This document shows, one piece after another, positions 45,071 to 55,854 of a stretch of DNA of 64,000 bases (positions within the stretch are counted from its first letter, which is position 1; every line of letters starts with the position of its first letter). A program made the position numbers and the translations under genes. This stretch comes from Branchiostoma floridae (taxonomy: Eukaryota; Chordata; Leptocardii; Amphioxiformes; Branchiostomatidae), in assembly GCF_000003815.2 (NCBI RefSeq), contig NC_049994.1:841910-905909 (forward strand). Reading direction: 5' to 3'. The notes beneath the pieces are model-generated. The model searched no databases. It had not been told where the DNA came from and worked only from the letters and a program-made list of their open reading frames with translations.

Positions 45071-48000
45071 GTATGTGTACGTGCATGTACAGGAGATGAG
45101 CGTGTAGAATAAAACAAATAATAGTAAATGTATAAAAAAAGAAACGGGGGGCTTCTTGGGTCTATGTAGATCACACAGAGAATGTTGGCTGCAGCCGTAA
45201 GTGTTTGCATGTAGGAGTTGCGTCAGGTTATGTGTGAGCGTAATGCGCGACTTTGTACCAATTTATGCAAATGTGGCCCTATGTTACATAATTTTAATTT
45301 GATCATGTACATTTATGTCTAAACTAGCTACATGCCCAAAATCATGAAAATCCGTTGTTTATTTCTTCAGTTTAATGTTCTTTGGAAACTTTGACAAAGC
45401 CGCCTCTGTGGTTCCATTTTTACGCTAGGCGGTCCAAACAGTTCTTTCCAGTACTTACATCTACCACTCAAAAAAGGGACTATAGCTAGTCCCGAGCTAA
45501 AACCAAAAGATTAGTTAAAGTACCAAGGGAAGCCGCCAGGGGGCCCAAAAGTTGATAATTTTTGGTCAAATCCCACCAACTCACCAAATATGAAACCAAT
45601 CCACCCAGCTGTTCTTGACTTATTTTGTTGACAGGCAGACACACGCTGCCTGAAATATAACCTTCATACTTTCTATGGATGTGATAAAGTGGAATCCCCT
45701 ATGGGTAGGTTGGAAGTAAGTCAGCAACATTGTTAAAACATCTGGATAGCGTGCGATACAGACCAATATTCCTTCCTATTGGAAAACGCGGGGCCAAACG
45801 CCGCAACGTTAACAGCGCACTGGTTGGTCCGCGTGTGCGGGCACATCGCATATTAGTCCTTACAATAAACTTCTTACAAACTGTGGGGTCGTGTGGCGTG
45901 ACGGCAGGGTGGTTGGCCTAGAACCCAGAGTTCTTGGATCAAATCCGCTGATATGCCAGCGATCTTGTGCCCTTGGAAGAACACTTTCCTCAATTCACTG
46001 AGGTCGAAATGAGTACCCAGCTTCGGCTTGGGCCGTCCCTCAGATAGGACTGGAGTTCCCGAGGTTATTGGGAGAGCCACACATCGAGCACGTTAAAGAG
46101 CCGGCATACTTGTAGAACAGAGTAGGGGTTCTTCCTGGTGTGAGTGGGTCAAACCTTACAGTCTTGTCTCCGGGTTGACATGTTGGAAATGTGATAGTCA
46201 CCTGTTATGTCAATCCTTCCATAAATGATGTAGAGCGTAATGAATAAACCTAAATGCATACTATTTCAACAGCAAAAGGTGTCGGAAGAACAACCCATAG
46301 CTGAGAACAGCGTTCTCATCTCAGACACGCTATACTGGCCCAAACCGCCCACAGCGATGGTCATCAGTAACAGGTTATGGACAGGACTCCCCATCACAGA
46401 GGCCAAAGAGACAACCTTTTCTCTCGACAATCCGACAGCATCGTACTTTGTAGGTAAGGAAGCGGCAATGATTCGACTTCACTAGAGGTCTTGAAGGACA
46501 TCCGTTTTGCTCTGAAGGCATATCTAAGGCACGTTAGGGCGTAAAACACGGAGCTGAGTTCCAACTTGCAAACTTTATACCTATTAGTGTTCATAATTTC
46601 ATGAGTTACATATCTCACATGAATAAAATATTATATATACAACCACAGGCTATTGTAATATCTTATATTAGTTATACAATAACCTATCATACCAGTTAGC
46701 CACTGCGTAAGCCACCTGTTATCATGGAAATCAAATCATTTATAATTTGTCACCTTTGGACACATGGCTGCGCCACAATGCAAATCACAAAGGAATCTGT
46801 CTTGCCCTAAAGCACTATGTCCTTTCGTGTAAAACATGAAATACTTCTTTATTTTTTGCTGAATAGGCGATTTTGTTAACGTCACAATCGTCGTTCGAGA
46901 CAAAGACGGACAGCCCAAAATCCATGGAGGGGACTACTTCCAGGTCAGAGTTCAGAGTCCTGACGGCGACAATGCTGCGGCAGGACATGTCATCGATTAT
47001 GAAGTAAGATGACTTTTAATGACCTTCATCAATAAGATAGATAGATTATAACTTGAACGTTCATCTGTGTTGATAGAAGTCATGCAGGATAACGGTAGAA
47101 CTGTAATTTCCAACACACACAAAAAATGAACTCTACCCACATTTTCGATCTACTCGTCTTTGTGAAAGAATGGACAATTCACTGCGTCTGTGACATCACG
47201 TTATGTAGATAGAACATGAGATAAAGACCTGCATCAGGCCGTCGAGAACTCTGCGCAACATGTTGGTAGCATCCAAAGACAAAACCCCCATGGAGAATAA
47301 ATGTGGTGTTGTGTACATATACATTGCCAAAGTCAAAACATCAAAGGTCCATGTAAGGAAACCTACATTAAGGATACTGAAGAATTACTTAAGACCAGGT
47401 TCTGTGAACACAAACGCCCAAGTTCGACATCTTCACAACACATACATATAGAGTACACATACATCAACCTGAACAATCGGTAACACTGGACATATTGAGA
47501 ATCTTGGAAACGGAACCAAACTTTATTGCTAGAGTAATCAAGGAAGCCATGGTCATCTACATCAGAGCTTTGCAACCATCTCTAAACAGAGACGGAGGGC
47601 GCCATAGACTTTCTGCAACTTAGTTAACGTGCAATATTCACATAACGTGATGTCACAAAAGTAGTTGATTGTCTATATCGTGACTGAAGTCGGTCAGTCG
47701 AAAATTTGGGTCAGTGCAATTTTTGTGTTAGAAATTACAGTTCAGCTATATCCAGAATAGATAGACCAACAAATATTCAAACAAATCACAACAGAAAGAC
47801 ACACTCGGAGTGTTGGATGCATAAACGTCTAATGAAGTGGAACTTTGTCCAACAATTTGACATACACGGTCGATATGCTGTGTTGTAGAATGGAACATAC
47901 ACTGCACAATTTCGTCTGTACTGGGCTGGGGAGGTCAAGTTCAACATCCGACTGGTTCATCCTAGTGAAGGCTGTTATCTACTGAACTACATGTGGGAGG

Positions 48001-51000
48001 TTTGTCCGCTCCGACTCACCTTCACAAGTACCTTCAGGGAGAACAACGGATCGTCAGAAACAACAGGCAAGGCCGTGAATAAGCTCAGTCTACTTCCTAC
48101 ATTTTTATTTCAAACAACTTTTCCCTCGAAAACCGTGAGAGCTAACGCTACGTGATAACAGTTGTCACAATTGTATCAAATTGTAACACCAGTTTTTTCA
48201 ATCTCTTACTAATGAATTAATGGCATATACCCCTATATCTCATCAATGACGCTCTCATCTTTACCTCCGTAAAAATGGAGGTATAGTTTTGGTGTGTGTG
48301 TGTGTGTGTGTGTGTGTGCCTGTGTGTGTGTCTGTGTGTGTGTTTGTTTGCGTTTCCGGATATTTGTGTTCATTATTACTCTATAACCTCTGGATGGATT
48401 GTAATGATATTTAGTATGTGGTTAGGTGTTGCAAAGACAAAGGTCAGGGTCGATTTTGGGCCCCCTGGTGTGTGACCTTGGTACTGCAGCAGAAACTCGA
48501 TTTTTTGTATCTTTTGACCTGGACATGCTATGGTTTTTTGGTAGCAGATAGCTTGTGATGTAAGGAAGAAGTGATGTGTGTTTGGGCCCCCTAGCAGCTT
48601 GCTCTGGAACTGCAGGCGCATTCTGGAGCAGAACGGAACATAAGAACGACAGATTTCCATGATATTTAGCATGCAGGTATCTTTGGCAGAGATCTACATA
48701 TTGAAGTACAAGTTATGCAAATTTAGACCTAATTGCATACTTAATGAATAAAATCTATATTTACTATTATAGGACTCAAATACATGTAACATGTGTAGTT
48801 TGTGGCAGGTGGAAGATTAGCAGATGCCAATAACACACTAATTTGCATAATCAATGTGAAAGTGTCATAATTATTCTAAGTACAAGTAGTAAATGATTGG
48901 ATTGTAAACAGTGTGACCTGTGTAAGTTACTTAAAGGTTTACATAACCATACATAAATTATGCAGATGTGCAAGTCATTTGCATAATCAGAATATTTCAT
49001 GGAGGTATGAGGTCTCCGAACTCTTGTTTTACTAGAAAGCATATGTAAAAATTGTAAAGTAATCAAGGTATAGATGTACACGACAGACTGATCAATATAT
49101 AAATATAGTAAATCGATGTGCATGCATGTGAGCTGAACTCGCTAACTCACATGAACGCACACAAACGCGCACGCGCAAACACATAAACGTTATGCTCTAG
49201 GAGAGGGCTTTGCTCAGTGATGTATAATGTTAAACTAAAGAATGAGATACAATGTTAAACTACTATATATATCACAACACAATGTTTGTTATCAATATAT
49301 ATATATATTAATTTTATCTCCAAGAATGCAACGTATTCCTTGATGACGACGTAGAACAATGTGACTACTCGGAGCCAAGATCTGGCGTGTCCTGGGCATG
49401 CGTCAAACCCAAGACGCTTCCCTGCAGTTCCCGAGTGGACCACAAGGTTGACTACGATCTCTCAAATCATCTCAACAAGTTGTGCTTCCCCTTATCGTCC
49501 GAACAGAGGCACATGATCAGTTCACTGGTGTAAGTAAGCCACTCACTGTCTGTATGCTGTTCACGTTCATAAGAAATCCATGTGTAACGTTACTTGTAGA
49601 AATGAGTAGAAAAATAACCTCATGTGCGAATGCTACCACGTTCAAATTTCAAGGCTTCGGCACTGCAGATACCAGAAATATGGGCTGTATCTGGGATAAG
49701 AATAACAAAAATGACACAAATCAGCTTAAAAGCCTCCATCCAACAGAAACAAGTGCTTTTAAAAAAAGCTGGCATTTTGCCATGGATTGCGTGTGTCAAA
49801 AGTTTTTCTAATATTGGAATGTGCTGAAGGCAGGCAGTCGAAATTACGACACCCCTTGCCATCATACAACGCTCCCTTGGGACAATATGGCTCCGCCCAA
49901 GGACGCCAACGAAACCAATACAGTTTTTCTATCGCAAACCTGTAAAAATAGTACATATGAATAGAAACAAGAGTAACTCAGTGACTGTTGCAGTGCCCCA
50001 CGAAGTGCTCCAGAAATATGCAAATAAGCATGCACACGAATATGTTTAATGAAACATTTTGTCAAACAATATGCAGTTGTTTTCGAGAAAATCAGTTTCT
50101 TCTTGTGTAATTTTGTGATGTGTTAGATGTAGTATGGGCATTTGAAGGAAAGTTAGAACGACATGTGAGCAGAGACATGTATCGCATGGCATGAACACGT
50201 CTGTTCGTTAATTCCAACATTCCAACAGCGGAAATATGCAGATCAGAAAGTCCCAAAGGCAGGTTTTGATGTTCTGGTCGCAAGACAAAACTGTTGCTTA
50301 TGTCAAATAGATGTAAAGGCTGACGTCAGAGGTATTTATGTAGCGCCCCCTCCTGTAAGGTCACCGCGTACCGGCGCACTCTTCCGAAAACGATATGTCA
50401 GCAATCATTTACTCCATAAACTTACTTTTTACATTGTCACGGTCTCCATAGTACAGACTACAGATTCCAAGGTCCACTCTCCGTAAGGCTAAGGCGGCAA
50501 AATGCAAACATGTCATCCATATAAACGACTCATCATTGCCTTCCATACGAGAAACACTCTATCTGAGCAAGGATGTTAACGTTAGCATTATATAACGTCC
50601 TCGATCTGAGAATAACAGTTATAGAGAGCGATAACATTCCAATTTCTTGTGTTGCAGAACATACGATGAGGAGAAAGGAGGGACCTTTAAGAAGACCATA
50701 AATGGAAGTCCAGATTCTATCAACGTTAAATCAACCTGTGAGTGGAGTAAGATTTTTAGGATAACTTAAGACGATAAAGTTCGAACCAGAATGAACTATC
50801 CTAGCCGATCCAGGACGCTGTATAAGTACAAGTGCGATTTATTCAGGCTAGTCAGTCCAATGTCAGACTCCCCTGACACAATAACCAGCCTATATCATGT
50901 ACTATATAGTTGGTTTGGAAGATACTAGCACCCCTGTACAATAATGGTTGTTTCTAACCTTCTCACACAGCTGTACCCATCACGGTATCCCTGCGCCGCC

Positions 51001-52879
51001 CCCGGTGTGAGGCAGGTATCCCAGCACCCACTGCGCCCACCACCGGCTTCTGGCAGCGGGACGTGTGGACTTCCACAGTGTGTCACAACAGGCATTTCCC
51101 GCGCAGGGAGCATTACTACAAATGTCTAAAGGTACATTTTTCTCCAACGTTGAGCCATTCAAGTAAGTGCAAAATTTTCAAGCTTGTTTGTGATAAAGGT
51201 CACGATGAAACAACTGTCAAAACCATAGAACCAGTATCACAAGATACTTGGCCAATTGCGATGAACTTCCAATACTGTAGTGGCGATATTCGGAGGACGC
51301 GTATATTTTCACCTGAACTTATCTGACTCGCAGAGGCTGCAGTACCCCCGCTGTCGCTCATCCATCAAGTACGGCTTCGATGTAATCATGTATCTACCAA
51401 TCCTGTTCTTGAAGTGTTCACAGTGCACTGGTTCACAACGTTATAATTTGGCACGTAGAGAAAACAATCATTTTCTTTTCTTTTGTGCGACATCGCCGCT
51501 ACAGAACAAGGAGCTGTACTTCATGGGTGACTCCACGGGCAGGCAGCTGTACGAGTTCCTCGTCTTCAGCATCCTGAATACCACATTCAGTGTAAGTGAT
51601 GTAAACCTTTATAGATATATCCAAACCCTGCCTTTCATTTAGATATAACATTGTACTGAATGCCTCTTGATTTTGAAATTGCAGTCCAATTTAAGTCCAA
51701 ATGAAGACCTCGTCTATTATGCCAATTATACCAATCAACACAACAGTCGAGGAGAATAGATATTTTCAAACATAACATAACATAGCATAACATATACTAC
51801 CATAGCATTACATAAAATAACATGGCATAGTATAACATAACATAACATAACATAACATAACATAACATAACATAGCATAACATAACATAGCATAGCATAG
51901 CATAGCATAACATAACATAACATAACATAACATAACATAACATAACAAAACATAACATAACATAACTTAACACTGTACAACTCTTGTTTGAGTAAGGCTT
52001 GAAAAGAAATGAACTCCCTGCTCTCTGCTCTTGCCAGTCGTTCCCCATGTTTTCAGGATCACGTGGCGGACGTGGCGTCCCAAAATAACGTACGGACAAA
52101 TTGCACGTGCCGCGGTTTGTGCCTTAGCTTAAAGCTCCATCTGCTCTTACATTTACAACTGTTTTAAGAAGCAAGAAGAAGTTGTACCCGTACATACTAG
52201 CATACTACATACTTTTCATTGCATGTAGTGTGAAGTCCTTGTACGTAGATTATTTAGAACTACTTATTAGAACTACTTATAATGCTGGCTTGCACTTAGC
52301 ATCTAAGAGCAGAGACGTACAATAAAGGTCTTCTTCATTCACTTCTCCCAGGCAGCGGACCCCAGCATCACGAGGCGTGCAGGTCCGCACTACGCTGTCC
52401 ACACGCCCAGCAACCTCACCCTCCGGTTCCGTGTCCACGGGCCTCCGCTCAGGACAGGCGGCATCAACGTCACCCATATCAACTATCTCGCAAACGAGAT
52501 CAACTCCGTTCGTGGAGGGTCTGATTACGTCATCATCATAACGATGTGGGCCCATTTCACCTCCTTTCACTATGACATCTATATCAAGCGGTTGCGCGGC
52601 ATCCGAACAGCTATCCTAAACCTTCTGCACAGAAAGCCTGATACTCTCATCGTCTTTAAGACCGCAAGCACGCGCACAGGGGTTCCAAGGTTAAGCAGTG
52701 ACTTCTTTTCCTCTCAAATGAACAAAATCATTCGTAAGGTGTTCGAAAATATGAAGATAATCATACTGGATGTGTGGGATTTGACACTTTCTCACAAAAA
52801 CGAGGACATTATTCACCCAAAGCAAGTTATTGTACGTCAAGAGGTGGAACTGCTTCTCTCGTATATATGTCCAGATTAG
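44951..52879 (+). CDS. NXPE-like: NXPE-family type II membrane protein (neurexophilin/PC-esterase domains)
   Basis: Nine exons join in phase: 44951-45070, 46273-46453, 46867-47003, 47889-48066, 49325-49529, 50658-50737, 50971-51131, 51505-51591, 52352-52879 (558 aa). Exon 1 gives a signal anchor (MFPTRLLRSLRYCLVLAAIT). Exons 3-4 encode the Ig-like NXPE domain (HGGDYFQVRVQSP, NGTYTAQFRLYWAGEV, LVHPSEG). Exon 5 begins ECNV and is Cys-rich. Exons 7-9 encode the PC-esterase-like domain with W-x-R-D-V-W, the Ser box MGDSTGRQ, and a C-terminal D...H pair (LDVWDLTLSH...IIHP). Length and order match vertebrate NXPE proteins. Intron 4 uses a GC donor. Function in vertebrates is poorly known; lumenal/extracellular location and glycan-related esterase-like activity are inferred from the fold. 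Confidence 0.9.
45240..45690 (+). mobile_element. Degenerate 5'-truncated copy of the ACCTCCATGA-type element
   Basis: It has the blocks 'caaaatcatgaaaatccgttgtt', 'accaagggaagccgccaggggg' and 'ccaccaactcaccaaatatgaaaccaatccacccagc', and a mutated terminal palindrome (accttcatactttctatggatg). It lies in intron 1 of the NXPE-like gene. Confidence 0.65.
45890..46170 (+). mobile_element. tRNA-derived SINE (degenerate)
   Basis: The head GTGGCGTGACGGCAGGGTGG and a weak B box (ggatcaaatccg) are followed by 'gatcttgtgcccttggaagaacactttcc' and 'gtcgaaatgagtacccagcttcggcttggg', typical of deuterostome tRNA SINEs. It is related in layout to the 2622-2880 copy but from a different subfamily. It lies in intron 1 of the NXPE-like gene. 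Confidence 0.65.
47300..47626 (+). pseudogene. Second GIY-YIG fragment of a Penelope-like element
   Basis: The frame reads CVHIHCQSQNIKGPCKETYI then LKTRFCEHKRPSS. After a break it gives VTLDILRILETEPNFIARVI, KEAM, VIYIRALQPSLNRDGGRHRL. The zinc-knuckle-like C-x-H..GPC, YI...LKTRF.EH and LNRDGG blocks match the Penelope endonuclease tail and the fragment at 36405-36740. It is broken by frame shifts and lies in intron 3 of the NXPE-like gene. Confidence 0.7.
48067..49324 (+). other. NXPE-like: Intron 4 of the NXPE-like gene with GC donor
   Basis: The exon 4 end reads AACAG|GCAAGG and the acceptor is tatctccaag. Only this GC donor keeps the phase (G + AA = Glu) and gives the expected family junction ETT-ECNV. 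The surrounding donor bases fit the consensus of GC-AG introns (AG|GCAAGT). No usable GT donor in the right phase was seen nearby. Confidence 0.75.
48263..49024 (-). mobile_element. Reverse copy of the ACCTCCATGA-type element
   Basis: The left edge is the palindrome ACCTCCGTAAAAATGGAGGT with a (TG)n tract. The right edge is atttcatggaggtatgaggtctccgaactcttg, the reverse complement of the 5' end of the family. It lies entirely within the GC-AG intron of the NXPE-like gene. Confidence 0.8.
51505..51591 (+). CDS. NXPE-like: NXPE-like exon with the PC-esterase Ser motif
   Basis: The 87-bp exon (acceptor ccgctacag, donor TTCAGT|GTAAGT; phase 0 both sides) encodes NKELYFMGDSTGRQLYEFLV followed by FSILNTTFS. 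G-D-S corresponds to the nucleophile block of PC-esterases, so the serine is retained. Confidence 0.88.
51765..51970 (+). repeat. (CATAA)n pentanucleotide repeat
   Basis: About 40 units of CATAA with occasional CATAG and CATGG, in the last intron of the NXPE-like gene. Minus-strand Met/Leu/Cys/Tyr frames are artefacts. Confidence 0.95.
52046..52131 (+). mobile_element. 3' half of the CGTACGTGC-type MITE
   Basis: 'acgtggcggacgtggcgtcccaaaataacgtacggacaaattgcacgtg' closely matches 5270-5325 of the complete 5050-5340 copy and ends in the same kind of TIR (ggtttgtgccttagc). Confidence 0.65.
52352..52879 (+). CDS. NXPE-like: NXPE-like last exon (C-terminal half of PC-esterase domain)
   Basis: The acceptor is acttctcccag. 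It encodes 175 residues including LTLRFRVHGPPLR, GGSDYVIIITMWAHFTSFHY, RGIRTAILNLLHRKPDTLIV, IILDVWDLTLSHKNEDIIHP and the end LLLSYICPD. The D-x-W...H arrangement provides the remaining esterase-type residues. The order matches the ends of vertebrate NXPE proteins (…LLNYIC). Confidence 0.9.
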   Translation, partial: AADPSITRRAGPHYAVHTPSNLTLRFRVHGPPLRTGGINVTHINYLANEINSVRGGSDYVIIITMWAHFTSFHYDIYIKRLRGIRTAILNLLHRKPDTLIVFKTASTRTGVPRLSSDFFSSQMNKIIRKVFENMKIIILDVWDLTLSHKNEDIIHPKQVIVRQEVELLLSYICPD

Positions 52880-53119
52880 AGCACTTATTGTAACTCATTG
52901 TTGTCAGTAGTTTAAGGTTTTAAATTTCAGGCAATACGATATTAGGAAGAAGAATGACAGTAAGTGATGACGCAAGTTCCACTTAAGAAAGGATACATAG
53001 AGAACAATGTATGGCTGTCTTAACTGTTATTCATAGAGTAGATTAGTTCTTCAAAATTGTTAGATATTAATAATAGCTTAATTGTTATGTTTGTCACAAC
53101 GTTTGATTGTACCTTTATT

Positions 53120-53310
53120 TATTCGTTTGTCACCATCATCACGCAATAAAATCTCTCTATCGAATTTGTATGCAATAGACTGTCTTTGTTGTACGTAGAA
53201 CAGTCTATCAGGAAGTGGAATTCGTTCTCAATATTCAATGAAGTGATAGAACTTCTCATTGTTGTTCGTGAGTGCAAATATGTGCTAGGATGTACAGAAT
53301 GTTTATGTCC
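53120..53310 (-). pseudogene. Remnant of a LINE C-terminal zinc-knuckle region
   Basis: The minus strand encodes IENEFHFLIDCSTYNKD, which matches the E-D/N-E-x-H-F-L-x-x-C-x-x-Y pattern at the end of many non-LTR retrotransposon proteins and resembles 63424-63759 (IEDEVHFLMECSRY). The upstream Cys pair is not readable in the same frame. An AATAAA at 53145-53150 (+) may serve the NXPE-like transcript. Confidence 0.4.
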
Positions 53311-55854
53311 AGGTTTATGTACCAACTCGTCTGGTACCCTTATGAATCCTAAAAATGTCTGGGCGACAGTTTTCTGATATTGTTTACTGTGTGATGCCAT
53401 TGAACAAAGCTAAAGCTACGGCCATTGAAATAAGCTCTGATTCTCGCCTAGAAATCACGGAGTATAAAGTCCGTTATCAATGTCAAACAAAATTGAAATC
53501 ACAAAGACCATTACTTTGCAGGTAACATCAAGTAACGTTATTTAAGGTCAGAGAAAAGGAAAAAAACATGGACAATTCAGCTGCAATCTGAGTAGTGCAG
53601 ACCAACTTGTCCTGTTGTAAGTCAGATGCCCACTTCCTTCTAGGTGAAATACGAAGGGAATCCTCATCAGGCCTCAGCACCGATTTTGACATCATCTTCG
53701 TATATTTCAGAGCTTGAGGAGCGCGACTCAAGCAGCTCTGATCAGTTAACCTTTGTTTTTCTCACCGTTTACTTAATAGGGACATCAGCTGGAAAGTGAT
53801 GAGTACAATGATTTGACATTTGGTGGATATTGATGAAAGACTTCATACTATATCATCATGTTCCGAAATTTGAACTGTGCGGCTTATTTCTGGGTAGAGG
53901 CTGAGGACGTTATAACAGTCTGTGGTCAGTTCTACTGTTAGTGGAACTACAGGACCGTCTAGAAACCCCATAATCGGATGAACAGATGAATAGAAATGGG
54001 AAAAACTGTCAATGTTTCAAATTTTCATTAAATCTTAAAACATTTTTTTTATTATAGCACATCATAGGTGTGGCATCCCAGAATAGCACATTTCCGAGTA
54101 AGCCTTGTATATTTGACTCAGTAAATATGTTTTGGGATATCCTACTCAGACAGCCACTTATCGACTGTAACTCAGAAATAGTCAGAACACCTGTTTCGTA
54201 AGACCTGTTTATCCCTATCCTTTTGGTGAATAATCATTAGGCAAATGATTAACCGCTCACGTGACAACCGACCTTTGGTAAAAACAAGAGCAAATGTAAA
54301 TGACCACACTGCAGGGCGACATCGCTGACGGTACGTACTTATTTCTTTACGAGAATGGTCCGAGTTTGGTACAGCGGCAAAATCTCTATCTTCAAAGCAT
54401 TGCAGATGTGACAGGAGTCTAATGAGCATACCTTGCCTCAAAATATGAGTATATGTCACGGGTGTTGAAGTTTTTTGCTTCATGTCTTCATTCTCTATGG
54501 AGGGGGGGGGGCAATCTGGTTTGTTGTGTTTCGCCTTTCCCTTATGCCGGCCTAGCCGTCTTTGCTTCTATGAGCATATAGGTCAAGTTCTTATGCCGCG
54601 AAACGTTCGTGTCTGCACCGCTAGAAGCGCTCGTGGGAGGCCGCGAAGTAAGCTGCTGCATGCTGTCAAAAGACGACTGTTGATAGGCGGGGCATTCCCT
54701 TAGTGACATGTACATGTCTTGCAGAACAATTTGACACCTTTACAAACAGATCCTAGTGGAGTTGTGGAGAAGATTTTGAAAAGATTTGACATGCCAAGAT
54801 TGTAATGTTACGAATATTTTCTGGTTTCAAAATGAAAATCTGTAATCTCCTCATAGACCAAAAGGACAAATATATTAACCCTCTTTTCATGTCGTATTGG
54901 GGCTAAATTCAGTGGCAAAGAGAATGACAGGAAAACTATACTATGCCGTAGCATCCTATGTATCGTTCTTGGAATAAGTCAGCAGTGGATAGGCGTGGTC
55001 GGGAGTCAAATTTGCTTCCAAACACCAGCCAACCACCCCATTCAAGAAATCCAGTCCACAGTCGAAAATTTCAAAACATGCGGCTGGCGCAGCTGGGCGC
55101 AAGCTAACCGCGCCGAATACCAGCCAACCTTAAGCTTGCTCCCAACCCACTCTCAACCATGGTCTAGAACGATCGCGAGGCCTGGTGTACGTGTAACCGG
55201 GGTTATAGTGAGGACAAACGTTGGTGCAATTATTGAGGAAAACAAGTGAAATGTTCTTGGGAATGTTGGCTTTTCGAGTTACATTGCACATAATGTTTAT
55301 TTCCACACGCAAAACAACTATCAGTGCTGTATGACTCTCGCGCTTAAATGTATATCATGACTCTTAGTAGTGTTGGCAAAAATTACAGAAATATCGTCAG
55401 ACAATACAGACTACAGAGTACAGACCATCAAGGAATTGAAGTAGTGTTGCAGGTAAGTATAAATGGCTCATTTCCTCGTTATTTCATTCCTACTGTTTAC
55501 CAATACCCTTGATAAAAGTATGTCATCACAAGAAGTGAAATGGCCGTTTACAGCATCTCATTCCTCGATAGCCAATCTGAAAATGTTTTTAACACCTGTG
55601 CTGCTAAGCTGCACATACAACGTCAGCAGGAAGAGTAACTTCAACTTAGATAACATCCAGGACAATTCTCCAGTCCACGACCTCAACCAGACACTCGCAC
55701 TCCGTTCACCAGATTGACTTGACCTCGTGTTGTTACCGAATAAGACTTCTGTCTACCGACCTGTCGTGGGACAAGGCAGACTGGACGTTATCATCCCTGC
55801 CCTGTCTGCACACACATTTCTCATACATTGTACCTTTCTTCCATGTTCTGCTAG
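53310..55854. other. Intergenic, no gene recognised
   Basis: Short frames at 54482-54703 and 55463-55717 have no recognisable domains. The latter may be 5' untranslated sequence of the next gene because a pyrimidine-rich acceptor-like ttctgctag directly precedes that gene's ATG. Confidence 0.4.

Noticed and set aside
44584-45099. 171-codon frame starting at 44584 as the NXPE first exon
   Set aside because: The in-phase junction to exon 2 and a signal anchor are obtained only in another frame, from ATG 44951; the longer frame shows no family similarity.
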